DNA of 64,000 nt, from NCBI GenBank assembly GCA_023238725.1, contig CM041547.1, forward strand, positions 19,911,144 through 19,975,143. Reading direction: 5' to 3'. The first letter of the stretch is position 1. The number at the start of each line of letters is the position of its first letter. The notes beneath the pieces were generated by a model. The model did no database searches, was not told the DNA's origin, and saw only the letters and a list, made by a program, of their open reading frames with translations. The DNA comes from Scortum barcoo. Its lineage: Eukaryota > Chordata > Actinopteri > Centrarchiformes > Terapontidae. Positions 30,819 through 45,900 of the stretch are shown here, one piece after another. Position numbers and translations under genes: made by a program.

Positions 30819-33800
30819 TCACTCCACAGCGAAGCCGCACGTCTCCTCGATGGCAGTGAGCAACTTGTCGTACAGTTTGTCATAGTGCTCGTAGGGAGGA
30901 ATGTCAATCCGGTTGAAGCTAGGAAAACGGAGGGAAAAGATTTAACAATATGAATATCTCCCTGGCACCAAGCCAGATAGTTGAAAATGTTACAGTGCTG
31001 ACAGTTTCCTCACCAGGTGTGGGCTTTGGGCAGGTTGTTGGTGCTGGCATCAATCTGGTGGATGGTAAAGAGCCGCGGGCCAGCAGCACCTGTATAAACA
31101 CAATCAGTTTAGTAAAAATAGAGCCTCACACACCTGCTCTGCACTGTGAGGAACATGTCAGGATCCTCTTGTTGACAAACTTTCAAAAGACTTTTGTAAA
31201 ACTTCACATATTCAGACTCAAAAGTTAAGTGTCAAATATTCCAAAGAAATATTTCCAGATGCTCGTACTAACCATCAGACCACAATGACAAAATTTAGAT
31301 GCCAAAATTCAGGATGAAAAAATCTAACTTGAACGTGCAGGTCACAAAGAATAATCAATCAAACCTGGAGGGAATCAATCAGACCTCAGTCCTACCCAAT
31401 CAGGATCTCAAGAAATAAAACAGATCAGATGAGTGACCGGATACCCCAAACATTTAAAGGGGAGAAAAATCAAGATTTTGATTAAACTCTGGAAATCTCG
31501 GAAAGAAGTTTAAACATCATGAATTCAGACAGATGTAAAATGTTTCAGTGCTAGTACTTCAGCGGTACCTAAATTTAAACAAAGTATTCAGCGGTGATTA
31601 CACTTTTTAGAGGCCTTTATATTTGTCCATGTGACATTCCTTAGACATGATACTGCTGCAAATAATACTTGATGTTTGTTTACCAACTACACAGTGAAGA
31701 AGACGGATGTCAGTCACTAATGGTTATTTTTGATCACTCATTGAAATATTCAGCTGGTACAGAGAATGTGAATACACACTACTGTACACAGTATTCAGAC
31801 ACCAAAAGCACTAAAAGAGTTGACTTTGTCCCTCAACTGTATCCAGCTTTAAGAATCAAAGCGATGCCACAGACACTGAGTCTAAGTGTGCGTGCGTGTG
31901 TGTGTTGGTTTTGAGTGTTCTGGCCTCTACTGATGTTTTGACCAGGAAAGGATGGCCACGTTATATAAGGTGTGTAAGGGCGCTGTCTGCCCGTGGATCA
32001 CCATGTACTCCTCATGCCTAGGTGCTCTGTCTCTGGGCAGCACTGTCTGCCAGGATGGACCCACTGAACCACTGCACTACGCACAAGCTCATGGTTCATC
32101 TCAGGCCGGAGAAACCCAGAGAGACACACACACACACACAGAGGCAAAGAATTCCAAACACATACCATGGATTATGTTGACAGAGCCTGTTAATGTAGGA
32201 GAAGTAAAGACTACATTTCCCCACCACCTACATCATGGATTTGGCGTCACATGAGCATTTTTGTACCACTTTTAACTTAATCACCCAGCCAATACTTGCT
32301 CACTTTGGGCCGAGTCTTTCTCACAAAGTAGGAAATTCACACAAACCTACTACATGCGTAAGACTTTCTTGCATTCATATTTAAACAATTCTAATTTAAA
32401 GGGTGCATTTACGTGACAAAATGTAACGTATGCACAGTTTTCCTGCTGGCTGTCGTTACCTTGCAGGGCCTTGAAGCCTTGCAGGGGAACTCTGGAGGAG
32501 CCGGTGACAAACTGCAGCAACCGGGCTCTGCGTTCCTCGTCGAAGGATTCCACAGCTTTCCAGAACCACTTCACAATGTTGCTGTCTGGAGTGCAGTGTT
32601 TGAGCCGCGTGTTGGACTTCCAGTCGTTGATGTCGATTTTACCAAGGCCGCATACAATCAGCTGCAGGTCGAGGAAAGAAGTAGGTTCATAGGTTTCAGT
32701 ATGTTGCTCTATGTTTTTGGATGTGAATCAAGCAATGTAATATTTACACGTATTTAAACAACAAAGGCACATGACAATGGGAAAGTACCTCTAGCTCCTT
32801 CTCATCGAAAGACTTTAACAGGTGTTGAGGGATGACCTCATTGAAGCCCTTCTGCAGAGCCAGGAACTGGGCCTCTATGCCTCGCAGAAAACGCCAGTTG
32901 ACGTAGAGCCGGACGTACTCCTTCTTGGTGTCCTGGGTGACGGGGATGCTCTTCCCGTTGGGCTTGAGCTCATGCTGGATGATCTCTCCGTAGGCATTGT
33001 GCTCTACGCAGAAGGTGTGGTCCAGCACACCTGTTATGTCATTATCCCTGAAGAAACAGAAACATTTCTGAATGACTGTTTTTGCATAATCACTATTGGT
33101 AAAAAACTACAAAGTGATTTTCATTCCAATAAAACACCAGGAAGCTCCTTTGTCTTGAAAGTGTGGAAAGTGAAAGTGCATGTAGTCATGGACTGAAAAC
33201 ATGTTTAGGGACCACTGATGTAAAAAATATGCAAAAACCCTGGGGGGCGCTGTCTTCAAAGTAGAGGTTTTCACGTGGACAAAACTCACCAGTTGGTAGA
33301 TTTACAAAATGTACTTTGAAAGCGTGAAATTTACATTAAAGCTGCATATATTTTTCTTGAAAAATGACTGATACTTACTAAGTTTTACTAATAGCACACA
33401 TAGATTATAGACAAGGAAACAAAGTTGTGGATAATGTGTTGTAATACGTGATCCGGGCATCCTCTATAACTTTTCATTTACACAGAGAAGTGAATAATGT
33501 TCATTTTTTCTTTTGTAAAAGTGCATCTTGTACGTACAGGATCCACACAAGGCTGTTGTGCAGGTCAGGATCAACAGACTCCATGTCATCCAGGGTGATG
33601 GGTTTACCCAGCAGCTGCTTGTAGAAGGGTAGAGTAAAGCCTCCATCTATGTAGTGGCCATGAAACACAGCCATCCCCATGATACGGCCCACAAAGTGAA
33701 AGTATGACAAGTGCTCCTGAGGGCAGACAAAACATCTTCAGTTTCCAAATGATGAGACAGAAGCGAGTGACTCACAGGGCTGAGTGTTTAAGCTAACACA

Positions 33801-36749
33801 CATACTTCGGCTGTGTGTATAAGATAACACAAAATGACCTCAGCCATGTGGCGCTTCTGCGGTGTCTGGAACGAAGCTCATGCTTGTTTAGGAGGCTGGC
33901 TGGATAATTTACAACGTATCATTACTAATCACCTTCATTCATCAGTGCGATTTGGTCGTGACTTTCAAGGTTTCTGCAGTTTTTTCTAAATTAAATTTAA
34001 TACTTTTTAAGAGCCTTTCAATACCACAAAGAATGCAATTCATTTTATTTTTTCACAGTCATACCACTCAAAGAATGAGTGGTAATAGGAAGGGCCTATG
34101 ATTATTTATGAAATAACCCATAAAATGTAAATCAATTAATGTGACCTGGGCCCAGATAAGTGGCATGGGTGAATTGATAAATTACTCTAATTTAATCTGA
34201 CACTTGCTTATTATGAGACGATGTGCTCTGAGCTACTGTAGAGAGAAGTAGTGACAGTGTTTGCTGCAGGTCTAATGGTGTTGACTGAACTCGACACACA
34301 AACCAGGACTGAAAAGCCTCCTTGAGCACAAACCAGCAGTCTAGTTTGTTGTTTATAGATGTATAGCGTACACGACAGCACACAAACACATAAAAAAAAA
34401 CAGTTAAAACCAACATTACTGTCTAAAGGGGGGCAAGAAACACTGTTCGAGACCTTAACAAGTGAATTCAATGCTTTAAGATATTTCAAGACTGCTGATC
34501 CAGAGCTTCTCATTGTCACAAGTGCAATGTAAATTTTCTGTGTGTTTTCAGCAACGACTGTGACTCACCGGGTTGACGGCAGAGTCGGGATTTATCTGCA
34601 GCGTGTAAATGTCATCACGGGAGTACTGGAACAGGCCGTAGTACGGGTTCAGCATTTCATGTGACAGGAGATAGAGCCATTCTCTGTAGACAGACACACA
34701 CACGGAGGTCAGGCAGGAGATGGAGGGGGGAGAAAACAAGACAGAGATACACCCTGTGTATTGTAATTCAGAACACGCCAACTTAAACTGATGAAGGAAT
34801 GACAAAACAAAGCGACTCTGTGTGCTTTGGCTCCTCCACTAGGAGGCAGACTGCTGTGTAAAAAGTGACTGAGTATTTACAAAGCATGTGTCTGTGTGTT
34901 CATGTGCTCTTCCTTTGCCATGGCTTATTACCTGGCCACTCCTCCGTAATCGAGTCCCTCCTCTCCTCTGAACTTCACCATCAGCCTTTTCCACAGGTCC
35001 TTCGGCCTCATCTTCATCACCTGTCGATATGATTCCTGCAAAACAGATGCAAACAAACACACAACCCTTGTTAAAGACGGTAACAAGTCGGTGGAGACAA
35101 CTCTCTGTGTTTCTCAGCAGATGGAGAGTTAAAGAGAAGCCATTTATCAGTTGGAAATATCCCTGTGAGGGGGCCGGACCTCTGGGGGAACTGCCAAAAA
35201 ATCATATGTGATCAGCTCCAGGGATGCACCCACTCTCCAAGCTGTATTATGGCATGTTAAACATGGCAACTGCTAGACCAAACACGGAGACGCTTCTAAA
35301 AAGGACTGAAGTTGAGAGCTGAGAAAAAAAAAGCATTGGGGGGAGTGCAGTTTTTTAAGAAGCGAGACGGAGGCAGTGTGGCGTTACAGCAGTCATTTCC
35401 AATTGGTTTCTCTGTTGTGAGGCTGAGATCTCTCCACCTCAGTCGGTGTTCGTTCCACGTGCAGACGGCTCACAGCGTCAGGGGGAGGGCTTATTTAAAG
35501 TGGATTAGGGGTAGTTATAATAGACACAGCCATAAGACTATAACAACACAGCCTCATCGACTGCCAGGTTCCACTATGCCCTCCAGACACGGCAGACAAT
35601 GGAGAGGGGCTGTGGGAGAAATGGAAACCTCTTATCTGCGCTGAAAAGAACACGTAAAGACAGGTCTGACAGTCCACCAGCTAACACTTGCCTGTTCACT
35701 CATAATGTAATGCTTCAGCTGGTCCGGAGACACTGTGCAGTTATGCTTCGCTCAACCTCAAGACGTCCTTTGCACAGCCACCCCCCACCCCTCACACTCC
35801 CACTCCCACTCCCACTCCCCTCCTCCCTCCCAGCCCTCTCCCTCTCACATTGAGATCAGCCAACAAAAATGTCTTCGTTCAGATTAACAGACGTGGCTGT
35901 TCCAGCACATTCCAGTGCATATTTTATGAGGGTCATGCAGTCTGTTGCAGGTGTTGTTGCTCTGATGAAGGCCCCGCACCTCAGAGATGCAGAGAAGAGA
36001 GAAGAAAAAAAAACTCCCCCAGCTGAGAAAATGTACTTGAGAAAATCCTCATCTCAAACAAGAGGTCTGCTTTAGATTTTGAACAGACTACCTTCACACA
36101 TCATAGATAACCGTGTGTGAGAGAGAAATCATTCTCACAGCCAAACTGCTGTGGGCAATGACCTTTATGTGAGTAGACAAGAAGAAGGAGGGGGAAAACA
36201 TTCAAAGAATGTTTAACATAACTTGTGTGCATCCATAAATACCTCATACAATTACAAGCAACAACTCTGCAGGTAAGAAAAAATATACAAATATACATTT
36301 TGGTTTGAATTTTGGGCAGCAGGGGAGTAAGTGGATGTGCAGTGGAGAAAATGTTAGATCCCTGCCATGTTTTCTTCCCACTTTGTTATGCATTTTAATT
36401 TGTTTCACGCATGCTCTGGCTGTGAGAACTGAATTTCCCCCAGGGTTAAATTATGTACCCATTTCTGCGTATCTTTAGTAACAGGCTCGCCTTGTGAGCT
36501 TCAGATGATACGACGACATGACTTAGCTTGTTTCTTTCCGTCCTCACCTCAAAGATCTCCTCACGGGACACCTCAATGCGGCAGTGGCCAGCCTGAGGCT
36601 GCTGCTGGGACAGTTCTTGGCGGAGGATCTTGAGCTTCTGAACAAGGTCTCTCTTGTATTTGGGCACCGTGAGGCACTCGGCCTCCTCTGGGAGCTGACC
36701 GGGGGACACCAGAGCCTGCTGGGCCTGATCCTTCAACTGGTTCTGACGA
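30819..36749 (-). CDS. smurf2: smurf2 exons for the HECT catalytic domain
   Basis: Eight exons encode the pre-HECT segment (YKRDLVQKLKILRQELSQQQ, HCRIEVSREEIFE) and the HECT fold: ESYRQVMKMRPKDLWKRL, GEEGLDYGGVAREWLYLLS, NPYYGLFQYSRDDIYTLQIN, HFVGRIMGMAVFHGHYIDGG, DNDITGVLDHTFCVEHNAYG, and TGSSRVPLQGFKALQG. The catalytic cysteine lies in LPKAHTCFNR, and its TGC codon is split between 31014-31089 (TG) and 30819-30918 (C). The protein ends in CGFAVE then TGA at 30819-30821, as in other NEDD4-family ligases. Confidence 0.97.
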
Positions 36750-38722
36750 CTGGAGGGCAGACAGCAAAGAGAAGAGGGCAAAGTGGTGATGAGAGGAGGA
36801 AAGGAGAGGCAGGGAGAAAAGAGTGGCATTGGATAGAGGTGAGAGAGGAGAGGTGGGAAACAAGCCAAGAGAAAGAGACAGTGAGACACAGAGGGACAAC
36901 ATGAAAGACAAAAATTGTAAGTCTTAATACCTAACACAAACAAGCTTACTAGTGAGAAAAAAGTAAGCAAACCCTTGCACAAAAACAACAAGAGGGACGC
37001 CAAGAAAGTCAGAACACAGCTTTATAAGAGTGAGAGTTCTCCCTCTGTCCTTTGCTGACTGCAGAGTACGAGGAGTAAACACACTGAGGTCATCTGGGAA
37101 GCACATCAAGTCAAACAGCTGCCTCGAGCCCCTCACAGACAGACATAGGTGGAGGAGGGATTACTGGAGGCAAGACATCTCCCTCTTGCTCGCTCGCTCA
37201 CTCGCTCTCTCTTACACACTCACAAACACAAATACCTACCTCTCTCCACCTCTCCACCTGGCAGAGGCCTGGTGGTCTCACACAGAGACGGCTGAACTAA
37301 AATAAGGCTTTCTACGGGGGAGCAGCAGAATATGACCGAGGGAAAGAAAGTTTTGCAAATAGATCTTCTGTTCCCTCGGACTTGTCGTGTACACTTGAAG
37401 TGATGTAAGGTCATTGAGGCCACTTTGCAGAGGCACACTGGTACATTTAAAAAGGTCTAAAAGTTTGTCTTGAGGCAGACAGAGAGAAGAGTGCAGGCAG
37501 TATGATAAATAGAAACTGATACCATGCATTGGTCTACAAAGCAAGAATACAGTAGATGCATGTTTGGTCAAAACTGAGTTACAATCTGATTTATTGTATG
37601 TTTTACCATATACAAAATATTTTATTATAGAAATGTATAATTTATAGAAAAAGCATAAAACAGGACAGCAGAATTGTCACAGAGAGACACGTGACAGGAG
37701 AACTGCATCAAGTGAAAGCCAGCTGGTGAGATAGACATGGTGAGCCTCTGCTAAAGGTAAAACTAAATTTCCAAATATTCCACATAATTACTGAGGCATT
37801 AGCTAACAGCTATCATGGTGGAGAAAAAACAGATAAAATAACAAACTAAACTCCTACTAAAGGCAAATAACTTTGCAGTGCAAATATTTAAAACAGCAAT
37901 TTCTGATTTTTTTTTCAGCCACTCTGTGCAGAAACAAGTTGTTATGGAAATATCTGGCACTTAACTGCTATGCTCCTGCACACACACACACACAGGACAG
38001 TTAAGCTGAGGGGAGCTGCTGCTGAGAGGTGACGATTCTCTGTAGGTTCATCACTACAAGCCACACTATTCATATAGTCAAATAGTCAAGACAATAGTCT
38101 ATTCAAATAGTTAATAAATTTATATTATAAAAATAATACAGCCACTTTAAATGTATTAAACTGTAGATTCATTTGTTGTCAATGTACTGTAAATACTCCC
38201 TATGAACTGGAAATGATCAACATAGTTTTGCATGATTTTCTCTAAGGTATTAAAACCACTGCAAATGCATAAGAAGGGTGAAGAAAAAGACAAACAAAAT
38301 GTACAAAAGCTGTAGATTTTACGTCTTATGAAGTATGGCTAGCCTAAACACTTTTCCTTGCTTTCCCTGCTTCTGTAGTTACTGATCTCTGCTCTGTAGT
38401 GCAGACTAGTTGGATTGTACAAGCAATTTATTTCAAACTAATTTCATTCAAACTTTGCTGCCTTCAAATCATCTCACATAGCTGTCTTCTCCCTCTTTTG
38501 GGTGCTACAAAGGTGAAGCTAAAATATGCTAAAAACAAAAAGAATTTCAAGAAAGCAGCAGCTGATGAAACATTTCAAACACAGCGACAAAAAAAGCGGT
38601 TAACCACAGTATCAATAGTGTGGCTGTGAACATCATCTGCGGTCGATGATGACCGGGGTCTTGAGAATACAACTTTTGAACTGTGTTTGGGAAGACGGCC
38701 TCAGAGGGTGGCACAGTAGGGA

Positions 38723-38765
<43 letters not shown>

Positions 38766-39867
38766 TCAAAAGAGCCTTTATGGGGCCGGCACTAAAGGAT
38801 TATTTGCACAATGGCCTTTTGCACTCCAGTGGGGGGTAGCAGGCGTACTCGGCCCTGAGCAGGGTCATAAACACCAGAGTCTAGAGCCGAGCACAGAGGG
38901 TGGTGGAAGCAGACACATGTCAGTCTGCGTGCATGCAGTATGGATATGTAGGCCACAACAGTCAAAGTGATGCCAAGGTCAAAATAACTCTCACACAGCC
39001 TTTTATCAGGTAATTTGATCAAACCGCTGAGTTTTCAATGGACCTCGACTGTCAGTCAGTTCACTTCATGACAGAATATGGTTGTCAGAAGTTAATTTAG
39101 CTCAAAACTGCTTCTCTCAAGTATCCGCCCTATGGCTTGCATTCTCCTCCACCACAATGACAACTTCTGACTGAGTGACTGAGTTTGGTTTCTGGTGTCT
39201 GCCCAGCAGAATCCAGTTTGGCTTTTCAATCACTTCCTGCAATCCCAGAAAGCCACAGGGCCCCATAGGACACTCAAGACCTCCTTTTGAATCCTTTTAT
39301 TTCCTGCAGACTAGACTCAGAGGGAGGGAAGGCAAGGGAGGGAGGAGGAGGGCAGGAAGGGCACTGTCCCAGCAGCACCCAAACATTGCAGACAACTCAG
39401 AGGGTGGAAGGAGAGACGGAAGGAGCGGGGAGGCACGGCGCAACTCTTCCTGCACTCTGTCCCATAAATCAAACATTCCTGCTATGTCTCTGTTGCTCCT
39501 ACTCTCATGGATGCAGGGAAACGTCCCAGAGTTCTCTCTTCTCTTTCCAAGTCTTTAATGATGAGCACAACTCTGATGCATGTTACCTGAAGAACCTCAC
39601 TACAGAGTTGCTGTGATAAAAGCGATGTTTTTGCTCAGCAACAAATCACAAAGGTCTGGGAGATGACAGAGTTATTTCTCATGCAACTGTACAGAGTTCA
39701 GTCCTGCAGCCAGGTCTTAAAACAAGACAAGGATACAGTTACCTATTGAACAGTGAACTTGACCAGAGAGGGGGGTTGAATTCAGCAAAAGATTGCAACA
39801 TCACAGGGGAAATATAACCAAAACCATGATGGGGGGTGCCTTCGGCTAATAAAAAATGACAAACTCA

Positions 39868-39905
<38 letters not shown>

Positions 39906-42900
39906 TGTTACTATATGTCAGACATTTTTGAGGGATGACGACACATGAGGGCTGAAAATTTCTAAAATCCCTGACTTGATAAAAGGCAGATGTCTTGATG
40001 GAAATCCATGACGACTGATATCTTTTCCAGAGGTTTGTCACAAGCGAGCAAGTCACTCCAAAATCTGCTCTACTTGCAGCAGGACAGAAACTGCACCAAA
40101 AAGGCAACAGGGTTAATATACTTAGAAAGGATTGAGGTACGCTCAGGTTAAACCTCAGTCATGCACCATTTGTAAAGAAAGTTTCAGGCCAGTGTCCACG
40201 TGCCTTTGAATAACCAGTACAGCACTCTACAGCCAAAACTGCACATTTTATACTATTCAATCTTTCTCTTAACAATAAAACCACATCACAAAATGCACAA
40301 ATGTACTTAATGACAATTGCTCCACACTAGTAACAGTAAAACAAAAAAAAGAAAGTATCCCTCTATAACTGTGTATACAGGCTGTGTATACAATGATTCC
40401 TGTGATATTACAGTAAAAAAAAACACAAGCCCACTTCCTTGCTTTGACGTGAGCTAATCATCCCACCAGAATACATATATAATAAAAATCCTATGCACAA
40501 GATTTTCACACATCTGGGCATAGTCATGCTCGTAACAAAGTTCCTACATTAAAAACAAATGTGGCGTGCCAGGCTACATTTTTATAAGACTTTTCAGACG
40601 GCCATAGATGAGAAAAAGCAAAACGAATACAAAATCCTGAACACGTTCTTTGATCCATCAGAACAGGAAAAAAAGAAACCTGATCTCTCCACCAATGCAT
40701 TCCGTCTCTCTCTGCATGGAGAAGGAATGAGATCAGGCGGAGGAGGCCCACCAAGGCACCCATACACTGCTCCACCTTGGTGGAGCAGGGAGCTATGGGT
40801 AATTCTACGGCTATCGTTGCACAGTATATGTTTGAACAGCTGCACAGAGGAAGAAATTCGGAACATGTGCATCCATGCACGCAGGCATGTACCAAGCACA
40901 GAAGCATGAACTAACACACATCAACCTACACAGATGGACACACACACAGTTCATTCATTGACTTGGGCATCAAATTTATGCTCTGTTTCCTGGACGTAAG
41001 ACGCTCCTCAGCCACAGACACAGCAGCCTCGGCTTCCACTCAGCTATCTGATGTCTGGCCAAAGCCAGCTTTGTGACGGATTGTGTGCTAAAACGCCTTT
41101 ATGATCAAAACCTCTGTGGGCCCGAGGAATTTGAATTTCTGTGTGGAAAGAAAGACTGTGGGGGAGTGCACTGGGTATGTATTTGTGTGTGTGCGCACAA
41201 ACGTCTGCTCAGCAGAAGGGCCGCTATGAGTGCTGAACCTCTACAGGTGGTGAACACACCTTGGCACAAGATCCCACTGTAAAACACTGACTGAGGGGGA
41301 GGCAAAGTGAGTAAGTCTGTGAATGTCTGGGGGAGTGTGTGCTTGTGTGTGTTCTTGTCTGTGTGCAGTGAGGACTACTGGAATGACGCCCAAACCTTAC
41401 CTGACATTCTGACTTTCAATGCCTCCTCGAGAACCATTGGGGCTTGGACTACAGACACAAAACAAAGACAAAATGAAGACAGAAAATAAATATATCTGCT
41501 TTTACGCCCCGTTTCTTTTTTAATGTGCTGTCTAATTTATTTCACCATTACATTTTTCTGGCTCAAGGGTACAGTAGTACTCACTTTAGGACTAGATGCA
41601 GGTTGGCGGAGAGGCGTGGGTCTGTGAACTGCGTGGTTCGGTTGTTGTGGTCCACAAAGTAAACCCTCCCGGTGGCAGTGTTCCGTATCTCCCACCCAGG
41701 AGGAAGAGGACCCAGTTCCTCACAGTTCACATTACTCAGATCTCTGAAAGGCAACAGAGCAGCACACAACAACCGATAAAACGTTAGGATGCAAGAATTT
41801 AAGAAAAATAAGAGGCAGCATAGGGTGGGACAGGGGAAAAGAGAGACAAAGCACACACACACACAGCAAATTCTAGGTATAAAACATACCAAAGCACTGA
41901 CTAACTGGACTCAGGCGGACAGCAAGATTCCGAGATGTCTGAGAAATCACTTTTATTCTATTTTTCTTCTTCCTCCCATCTAAATTATTTACTGCTGCCC
42001 TGCAACCCCTTTCAGCTGGACTCCATGGAGACAAAAAGGTTCAGAAATTACTGCAGGCTATGCTGGAGCTGACTTTCCTCTTTTGCAGGATTAGAGCCAA
42101 AAGGGACCAGAGCCTCACAAGCGATGAGAGTTTGGCAGCTAAGCCATCTGCTAATGTTGGAGCTGTCTGAGGAGCACCCGGTGAGGTGTGGCGTGACCAA
42201 TAGGCTCCTATCAAGAGCAATAAAAGTATCATCTATCACTTATATGCTGACAGAATGCAAGTGAGCGGAGGCCAGGTATTATAACATCGGTCATGTTTTA
42301 TTGATAGCGTCTGGAGTGCGCCGAAGCCCGTCTTTGCACATGCAGATCTATGTGTGCATGCGCATTTCTTTTGGGACATGGTAATCAATAGGACACACAT
42401 GCCTGTATGAGCATTGCCCAAGAGCCTCTGGTATGGCTGATTGAGACCTGTGAGCTGTTGGCCATGTGTCTCAGAGTGAGGCCTTTCAGCGCTGGTTCCG
42501 GAGGACCGAATCGCTCTCAAAGCCCCGTGACACGGGACTTCTCACAGCATGTCGGACTTATAATCAGCTGCAGGTTTATGGCAAGCTACAAGGGGACCGA
42601 GAGACTGTCATGACACCAGCTGTGGGTCATGTCAGTTATGTCAGTGATGGTTGGTAAATGCAGGAAGGCTGCAAAGTATGACCAAGAATTATAACTGACT
42701 GAAACATCCGCGGACAGCACAGTTTTTCATTTCTGCACTCAATTACTCTTGTTCTTTCATTTTACATATGGTAGACATCATGTTATCCCTCTGAGGTCAC
42801 AGAACTTGTGGCGCACGTACCTTGGTACTCTGGGGTCGTGCCACGTGCTGACACCTGTCTGAGTGTGGAGAAAGTACACTTGGCCTTGCTGCGTGGTCCT

Positions 42901-45900
42901 CTGCTCTGTAGGAAGAAATAAAAATGGGATTAATCAATGCAAGATTTGGAAATTCTCATTATACAATGTGTATTCGCTTAAAAAGGAATTAGTTTTGCTT
43001 CAACCTTTGAATTACATGTTTGTCAAATGTTTCAAATAAATAGAAAACAAAATGTTGTTGAATTCATGTGGCACATGCAGACAGATTGAGCTTCTAATCT
43101 GTCTGAATAAGAGAGAGATCACACAGAAGGAGATAAAAACGACTGCCTGAGTCAGTGAAGATCCCAAAAGGCAGCCAGAAGGAGGCGGAGGAGGGGAGGT
43201 GAGAGACAGGGTGAAGAACATTGGAGAGGAAAGGAGAGGAGAGATGGGTTTGTCTGACTTTGCAGTTGGTGAGCTCATTCATCACAGCCTGACAGAGATA
43301 TTTCCACAGAGCGGCGTGCCAGAGAGCTCTGCTCTGGCATCCCTTTGGACCCACCGCTCAGCTTTAACATGCATGTACACACAACCTTCCAAACCCACAC
43401 CCGTACACGATATACATTAGACACACGGGGTGACATCTCTTGGCTAGCGTGCGCTCACATGAGGAGAATCAGAGGTGCCGACAGGCTTTATAGGAACTGC
43501 CCAACAGCGAAGAAAGTAAGAACGGAAAGAGACCGATATAGAGAGAAATGTGGTGAGTCTAGGAGACTCCTAATCTGAACTGAGAGCAAAGTTGTGATAT
43601 GCCTCTGTGGCTCTGGCTCCCAAATGCTATAGAAGATTTGACTGTGAGGATAAACAAAACTCCTTTGAGCTGTGTGGGGATCACAACTTGTGTGTTTGCT
43701 TTTACATGAATGCCTCTGATTGTTTGACTGTGTGCAGAAAGGAGAACAGAGGGGGGAGTGAATGGCTGCCGCCAGCCTTTAACAGCTAGATCAATTCAAT
43801 TAGATTGTCTAAAATGGAGCCAGTATTTCAGGCTCCTTGTGTGGAGCTGCAGCGTCATCAGAGTGGTGCTGGACTGAATGAGGCTACAGATTAGCTGGGT
43901 TACTGAGCCCAGTGTTGAGCAGGGGGGAGGGCAGAGACGGAGCAATTAACACAACAGCATTACAATGTTGACACGATTTATAGAGGAAGTAGAGAAGACT
44001 TTCACAGAGGATAAAAAAAAACATCAAGCATACTCTAATGTGATCAGAATATTAAATATTCATCTGTCTCAAGATAGGAAAACTGGACATATAGCACTGA
44101 TACTAATGTGCTGTAGTTTCCATTGGTCGCTAGAATATAGCACAGCACAGCAACATCATTTCCCAGCATGACATCTACAACATCCACATCACTAACATTA
44201 TATTTTATTGATTATGGACGGCAAGTGTTTATTCTTCTTTTAATTCTTTACGTAATAAATCCATGATTAGTTAAGAATACAGCAAAAGATAAATACAATT
44301 TTAAGCATTGATGATGAACGGCACAAACCACCAGCTGCATGAACTTTTACCTAACTCTTTGGACAGTTTAATTATTACTCATTTATGACTTTCAGATAAC
44401 AGATCTCAGACAGACTTCTCTGTTTGATTTTTTATGTACTCTCAATTGTAATCCAGGGTGTTCTGGTATTACAGGTCTCTCTCTCTTTTTTTTAAAAATT
44501 AAATCATAATTTCTCTTTTTCTCAAATTAGCTGATCTACTCCACAACCTTTACATGTGCTCATATATATACTAACCATATCCCTCAGGGAGGTCCGGGGG
44601 CGTGTGCAGATGGGTTCTGCTCATGTAGTTGCGGTGCCTCTGGGAGCGGACCCGTCTCTCCTGGGCCCGCTGGTCGCCGCCACTGGACGGCAATGCTGTG
44701 GTGGGCGTGGCCCCGTTCGTGCTGATCGGTGTGTTCTCATCCACAATGCAGCTGAGCGGCCGGCCAGGGCTGGAGTACTCTGATGCAGGCCTGAGAGGAG
44801 TAAGGAAAACACGAGGACAAGAGGAGACAGGGTAAGGTGATGGTAGATCAGTGTGGGAAAGAAAGAGCGTGTATAAGAGGATTTAAAAAGAAAGTCATCT
44901 CTACAAACAGAAGCAAGTCAATAGGCAACCAGGAAGTCTTCAGGTGCTAATTGGGAAATCTATACAAGGCAACACACAAACAGCTCATCAAACACAAATG
45001 CCTGGGACTGCCCGAGGTCAAGCTTGGTAACATCTGAGTGGTAAAGGCAGTAAAAAGAAACAACAGCTGGAGACAAAGCGAGGAAGAGATGCTTCTATTT
45101 CCGCTCCTGTCAGCTCCGTGACTTCCCTGGGTTAGGGTTAGGGTTCTTCCACATCATTAAACACCACTGTCTGGAGCAGCCTGTCTGACACCTCTTTTTT
45201 TTTTTTTTTTTGAGGAGCCTACACCAGTTTTGGATAGACTTCCCCTGTTTGGGAGCACTGAGGTCAGGGATGAGGTCTTCCATGGGCCTGCTGCTGTTTG
45301 ATTTAAGAGGTCTGGGTTTGAGTTTCTGCGGGCTGCAGAGTGTACTCACCTGGTAGGCCTCTCCCACTGTGTGGTGCGTGTGATGTGGTTCAAGTACTGG
45401 ATTCGTCCAGATGCTGTCCTCCTCTCCTCCCAGCTGGCAGCAGAAACATACACAGACGCAGCAGTGAGCGGACACGGTTAAGCAGCCGCAGGACCATCTA
45501 GTCGTGTTCTGTCTTGCCACATATGCATATCATATTCTGTACATCTTTACCCCCGTACTTGAGGGCAGCATTTATTGTTTAGGATTTGCAACGGCCTCTC
45601 AAAAAGCTCCTTCTCCGATGATAAGAGATTTCCCCAAACTCACTCACCCATCTGGAAGATCGTTGTCGAACAGCCGACTGCAGTCCACCACAGGGCCTCC
45701 TGTGCCTATCCGGTCCCTCGACTGCAGGCTCACTGCAGCAACACATGGCAGACAGATGCACACACAAGTATTACTAGACAGCAGTTTACAGCGCAGACAC
45801 AGATATTTTATAGAAACAAAAAATGTAGCTATATATCTTTATGAGCAACAGGAATAGGGTTAAATTTTGATCAGTGGTATCCTGAACGGTCTGGTTAAAG

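Larger units (their letters stand above)
36750..41584 (-). other. smurf2: smurf2 intron between WW3 and HECT
   Basis: A 4.8 kb intron with no supported gene on either strand. It contains a (CA)19 microsatellite, a (TA)16 run and other low-complexity sequence. Confidence 0.7.

Noticed and set aside
33955..34510. Segment resembling a diverged teleost repeat (GTTTCTGCAG and TTTAATACTTTTTAAGAGCC at one side, TTTAAGATATTTCAAGACTG at the other)
   Set aside because: Resemblance is from memory only; no terminal repeats or second copy in the window to support it.
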